Below, in pieces: positions 60,901 through 63,475 of a stretch of DNA of 63,475 nt (its first letter is position 1; each line of letters opens with the position of its first letter). The stretch lies in assembly GCA_900544075.1 (NCBI GenBank), contig UQTJ01000018.1, forward strand, positions 1 to 63,475, in the 5' to 3' direction. This DNA comes from an uncultured Bacteroides sp. (GTDB taxonomy: Bacteria; Bacteroidota; Bacteroidia; Bacteroidales; Bacteroidaceae). Below the pieces are notes generated by a model. That model ran no database searches, was not told the DNA's origin, and saw only the letters and a program-made list of their open reading frames with translations. A program made the position numbers and the translations under genes.

Positions 60901-60944
60901 AGCCCTCAGATGGTACATATAGTATCGTCTGGGGGCTTTTTGTT
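60901..60944 (+). terminator. Terminator after the GIY-YIG gene
   Basis: A 12-bp stem AGCCCTCAGATG (60901-60912) with CGTCTGGGGGCT (60926-60937), followed by TTTTTGTTT. Confidence 0.85.
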
Positions 60945-60964
60945 TAATCTAAAATGTATAAAGG

Positions 60965-61267
60965 ATGAAAGTCTTAGATGATTTCTTAGCGAAAGTTGGT
61001 GTGGATAAGATTCTACACCATGTTATTGGTGCATTGATATGTGCCTTATTCAGTTTTGTCTTTATTATTCAGGATGCTGTATTCGATTGGGCCGCCGTTG
61101 CCATTCCTACGATAGGCGCAATTGTGGTTCTTTTTGTTTCAGTTATCAAAGAATATGCTTTTGATGCAAAAGTGGACTGGAGGGATATTGTATGGGCTAT
61201 GGCTGGTTGTTTGTGGATATATGCAGCTGTGGCAGTAGGAGTGTTGTTTAATCAGTTATCAATATAG
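60965..61267 (+). CDS. Small phage membrane protein (lysis region)
   Basis: The 100-residue protein has three hydrophobic helices (about 17-38, 41-60, 75-95), an LHHVIGALICALFSFVF start and an IKEYAFDAKVDWRDIVW loop. It opens the lysis block and resembles small holin- or YfiM-like proteins of Bacteroides phages. Exact role uncertain. Confidence 0.65.
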   Translation: MKVLDDFLAKVGVDKILHHVIGALICALFSFVFIIQDAVFDWAAVAIPTIGAIVVLFVSVIKEYAFDAKVDWRDIVWAMAGCLWIYAAVAVGVLFNQLSI

Positions 61268-61289
61268 TTTACTCTTAAATTTTATAATT

Positions 61290-61460
61290 ATGAAGAAAAA
61301 GATGATTGTGATGGCTATTGTTATAGTCATGATTGTAGGTCTGTTGGCCTACTACCAGTTTGTCCCATTTTGGGCGAGTATTGTTAGTACCGGAGCTTTC
61401 TTGTTCGGTGTGTACTTAGGTTGGCTTGCTAAGGGTTGGTCTGATAAACATGTTAGCTGA
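61290..61460 (+). CDS. Mini two-TM membrane protein
   Basis: The 56-residue frame MKKKMIVMAIVIVMIVGLLA continues with a second helix and ends GWSDKHVS. It ends 1 base before the holin start. Its position and shape suit a holin accessory protein or antiholin. Confidence 0.6.
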   Translation: MKKKMIVMAIVIVMIVGLLAYYQFVPFWASIVSTGAFLFGVYLGWLAKGWSDKHVS

Positions 61461-61461
61461 T

Positions 61462-61914
61462 ATGGAGAAATATGTAGGATTTATTACACAGGACATTCGT
61501 AGTGGGGTAACAATCATTTTTGCATGTATGATTCTGATTGCCCTGGCATGTATGTGGGACATGTGGACTGGTATTGATGCAGCCAGAGTAAATAAGGAAA
61601 AGATACGGAGCAGACCGTTGAGAAAGACAGGTATCAAGATTGTAGATTACTTCAGGTTAGTATTTTACTTTGTATTTATTGATATTCTTGGATTATGCTT
61701 TCCATGGTATAATCTGCCATACGGTGCAATTATAGGAACATTAGGAGTACTTATAATTGAGGGGGTATCAGTAGTAGAAAATTTGAAGAAAAAGAAAAGT
61801 CATGCTGCTGATGTTGCTGATATGGCATCGAAGATTGTGGAATGCCTGTCTCCGGAAGAAGCTCAGAAACTTATTAAAATAATAAAGGAGGGAAAAAAAG
61901 ATGAACAAGATTGA
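61462..61914 (+). CDS. Phage holin-family protein
   Basis: About 150 residues from ATG 61462 (MEKYVGFITQDIRS); earlier in-frame starts (61426, 61450) overlap the previous gene. Three to four membrane segments (about 15-32, 62-78, 85-105) and a charged helical tail fit the Bacteroides phage holin family. It would permeabilise the inner membrane for the amidase, whose gene overlaps by 14 bases. Confidence 0.75.
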   Translation: MEKYVGFITQDIRSGVTIIFACMILIALACMWDMWTGIDAARVNKEKIRSRPLRKTGIKIVDYFRLVFYFVFIDILGLCFPWYNLPYGAIIGTLGVLIIEGVSVVENLKKKKSHAADVADMASKIVECLSPEEAQKLIKIIKEGKKDEQD

Positions 61915-62380
61915 TGCGATAGTAGTCCATTGCTCTGCTACAAAGGCAGGACAGGACATAGGAAAAAAAGAGATTACTCAGATGCACTTGCAGCGTGGTT
62001 TTCAGACGATAGGATATAACTACATTATTCGGTTAGATGGAACCATAGAAGTAGGTAGAAGCTTGACTATTGACGGAGCGCATTGTAATAGTAAAGGCTT
62101 CTCCGGAGTTTCTTATAACAAGCATAGTATAGGTATTTGTTATGTGGGCGGACTTGATGCTCATGGCAAAGCTGCCGATACCAGAACGGAAGCACAGAAG
62201 AAAGCACTCCGTGAATTGATTGCCAAACTTATTAAACAGTATCCGGATGTCAAGGAAATATTAGGACATCGTGACACGTCACCGGATTTGGATGGTGACG
62301 GCATTGTCGAGCCTCACGAATGGATAAAGATGTGTCCGTGTTTTGACGCTGTACAGGAATATAAAGACATGCTGCCATGA
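61901..62380 (+). CDS. N-acetylmuramoyl-L-alanine amidase (endolysin)
   Basis: The 159-residue Amidase_2-type enzyme has zinc ligands in VVHCSATKAGQD and in ILGHRDTSPDLDGDG, and a GYNYIIRLDGTIEVGR core. No signal peptide, so release depends on the holin. ATGA overlap with the spanin-like gene. Confidence 0.92.
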   Translation: MNKIDAIVVHCSATKAGQDIGKKEITQMHLQRGFQTIGYNYIIRLDGTIEVGRSLTIDGAHCNSKGFSGVSYNKHSIGICYVGGLDAHGKAADTRTEAQKKALRELIAKLIKQYPDVKEILGHRDTSPDLDGDGIVEPHEWIKMCPCFDAVQEYKDMLP

Positions 62381-62883
62381 GACTGAATGAATATATTATA
62401 AATAGGGTCAGCCAGTGTATTATGCTGGCTCCTTTTATGTGCCTGGTTCTTATTTGTTCCTGCCGGACGGTAAAGTATGTTCCGATAGAAAGTAAAGTTG
62501 ATAGTGTGGTTGTTGAGAAGTTGGTAGAAGTTCAATTACCGCCAGATAGTTCAACAATCCGAGCCTTACTTGAATGTGATGAGAATGGTAGGGTAGTGCT
62601 TAACTGGCTGGATATAGCCAATAGTAAGAATGCTCAGGCATTGCTTACTATAGACAGTCTAGGGAATCTGTTGGCCAAAATGCGAACACAGCCAGACACA
62701 GTGTATCTGCCATCAAAAACGGTCACGATTACTAAAAAAGAAAAAGTTCCATATCCGGTTGAAAAAGAGTTAACAGACTGGCAACAAATGAAGCTGGAAC
62801 TTGGTGGGTGGGCAATTGGGATAATTATCTCGATATTTTTGATAATTATCGGTTGGATAGTGTATAAATTCAGGAAAAAGTAA
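62377..62883 (+). CDS. Unimolecular spanin-like protein
   Basis: The 168-residue protein has an N-terminal lipoprotein signal (LICSC). A periplasmic, Pro/Val-rich and helical middle (VESKVDSVVVEKLVEVQLPP-like, then repeated Ser/Asp/Leu) follows. One C-terminal membrane helix (about 142-163) ends in YKFRKK. Outer-membrane lipid anchor plus inner-membrane helix is the layout of u-spanins, which fuse the two membranes in the last lysis step. It follows the amidase directly. Confidence 0.7.
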   Translation: MRLNEYIINRVSQCIMLAPFMCLVLICSCRTVKYVPIESKVDSVVVEKLVEVQLPPDSSTIRALLECDENGRVVLNWLDIANSKNAQALLTIDSLGNLLAKMRTQPDTVYLPSKTVTITKKEKVPYPVEKELTDWQQMKLELGGWAIGIIISIFLIIIGWIVYKFRKK

Positions 62884-62899
62884 TTATTTTTGCTTTTGG

Positions 62900-63006
<107 letters not shown>

Positions 63007-63070
63007 AGATTTCAACTATTTATAATTGTTAAAAAAATTAGTAATATGAAAAATAATAAATTGAAATAGA

Positions 63071-63099
63071 AGAGGTCTTTATGGATTAAGAAGACCTCT
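63071..63099. terminator. Hairpin after the 5S-like gene
   Basis: AGAGGTCTT and AAGACCTCT pair around about 10 nt; no clear T-run. It may mark the end of the 5S-like transcript. Confidence 0.4.
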
Positions 63100-63192
63100 A
63101 GTAAATTGGGAGTTTGTATTTTGACTGTATTGATGAATATTACATTAGCGATAGGATACTATCACTAGTTTCAAGAAAGTCCAAGTTAGTAG

Positions 63193-63306
63193 CAAGCTGA
63201 AAAAGTATTATCCGCAATCTGCGGTGTAGAAAAATCACTTCGTGAATATAATGAAGGTAAAACCGTAAAATACGAACACGCATTGAAAGGGAGATTCCCA
63301 TCCTAA
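63193..63306 (+). pseudogene. Remnant of an antitoxin-like protein
   Basis: A stop-to-stop frame without start reads AEKVLSAICGVEKSLREYNE, then GKTVKYEHALKGRFPS. The REYNEGKTVKYEHAL part resembles antitoxin C-termini. No partner toxin is seen before the window ends. Confidence 0.35.
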
Positions 63307-63331
63307 CGAAGGGAAACGTGAAATAACCCAG

Positions 63332-63365
63332 CCGAGAGAACCGTGTTTCTACTCGGCTGTATTTA
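63332..63365 (+). terminator. Hairpin near the right end
   Basis: CAGCCGAG and CTCGGCTG pair around about 13 nt, followed by a weakly T-rich tract. Confidence 0.5.
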
Positions 63366-63475
63366 TATAGAAGAGTGAGTATAAGATTTTTGTTTTAGAG
63401 TTGAAATGTTATAAAATAATTATTGCTGTCCGATAAAAATTTATCTAAGTCATAAAAATAAGGCTGACTTCATTT

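Overview
The window looks like a chromosome segment from a Bacteroidales bacterium (Bacteroides/Phocaeicola type). Several signs agree: promoters of the Bacteroides housekeeping type (TTTG or TTG, 19-20 bp, TAnnTTTG), tRNA genes with no encoded CCA, DUF4493/PCMD-type surface lipoproteins, a fimbrillin-like protein, DUF4248/HU pairs, and moderately AT-rich DNA with weak Shine-Dalgarno sites.

Host part (1-29098). The 3' part of a tRNA-Thr gene is followed by a hypothetical membrane protein, then a histidine operon on the minus strand (hisG-hisD-hisC-hisB). The operon has a complete control region: promoter, a 16-residue leader peptide with five His codons in a row, and an intrinsic attenuator. 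Next come a hotdog thioesterase/Dabb pair, an MltF-like lytic transglycosylase, thioredoxin, a Skp/OmpH-like lipoprotein, PepD, an endonuclease/exonuclease/phosphatase-fold secreted protein, and a large receiver/PEP-synthase-N-like protein. After two small genes (one of DUF5053 type) there is an AraC regulator divergent from a seven-gene surface cluster: three DUF4493 lipoproteins, two outer-membrane barrels, a PCMD lipoprotein and a secreted M64 peptidase with a fimbrillin-like N-terminal half.

Prophage-like part (about 29.1-63.0 kb). A leftward arm carries a CI-like repressor in one transcription unit with a KAP-type P-loop ATPase, a small membrane protein and a two-TM SLATT-like protein, probably an accessory or defence module. 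The rightward arm carries small early genes, an unusual array of tRNA-like cloverleafs, then a recombination/replication block (Rad52-like annealing protein, PD-(D/E)XK nuclease, SSB, NinB-like, HNH, helicase, RusA-like, replication-initiator-like, ParB-like). Two blocks, starting at 35940 and 42819, are preceded by near-duplicate promoters. A second control region holds HU, HicAB, a second XRE repressor, a Rha/KilAC antirepressor and a sigma factor. An AT-rich cassette (50975-54276) encodes an HD plus Hsp90-like-ATPase protein. Packaging genes (TerS, TerL) follow, but TerL ends abruptly in an inverted scrap of a collagen-like tail-fibre gene. No portal, capsid or tail genes and no integrase are visible; the lysis genes (holin, amidase, u-spanin-like) are intact. 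The element is therefore best read as a defective or cryptic prophage, or a phage satellite. A 5S-rRNA-like gene lies immediately after the lysis genes.

The most unusual item is the array at 34344-35822. Five sequences have good acceptor stems and canonical T arms, but all have aberrant anticodon arms (12-nt loop, 8-nt loop, or insertions of roughly 10-70 nt). All calls come from reading the sequence only; no database search was run, and comparisons with other species are from memory.
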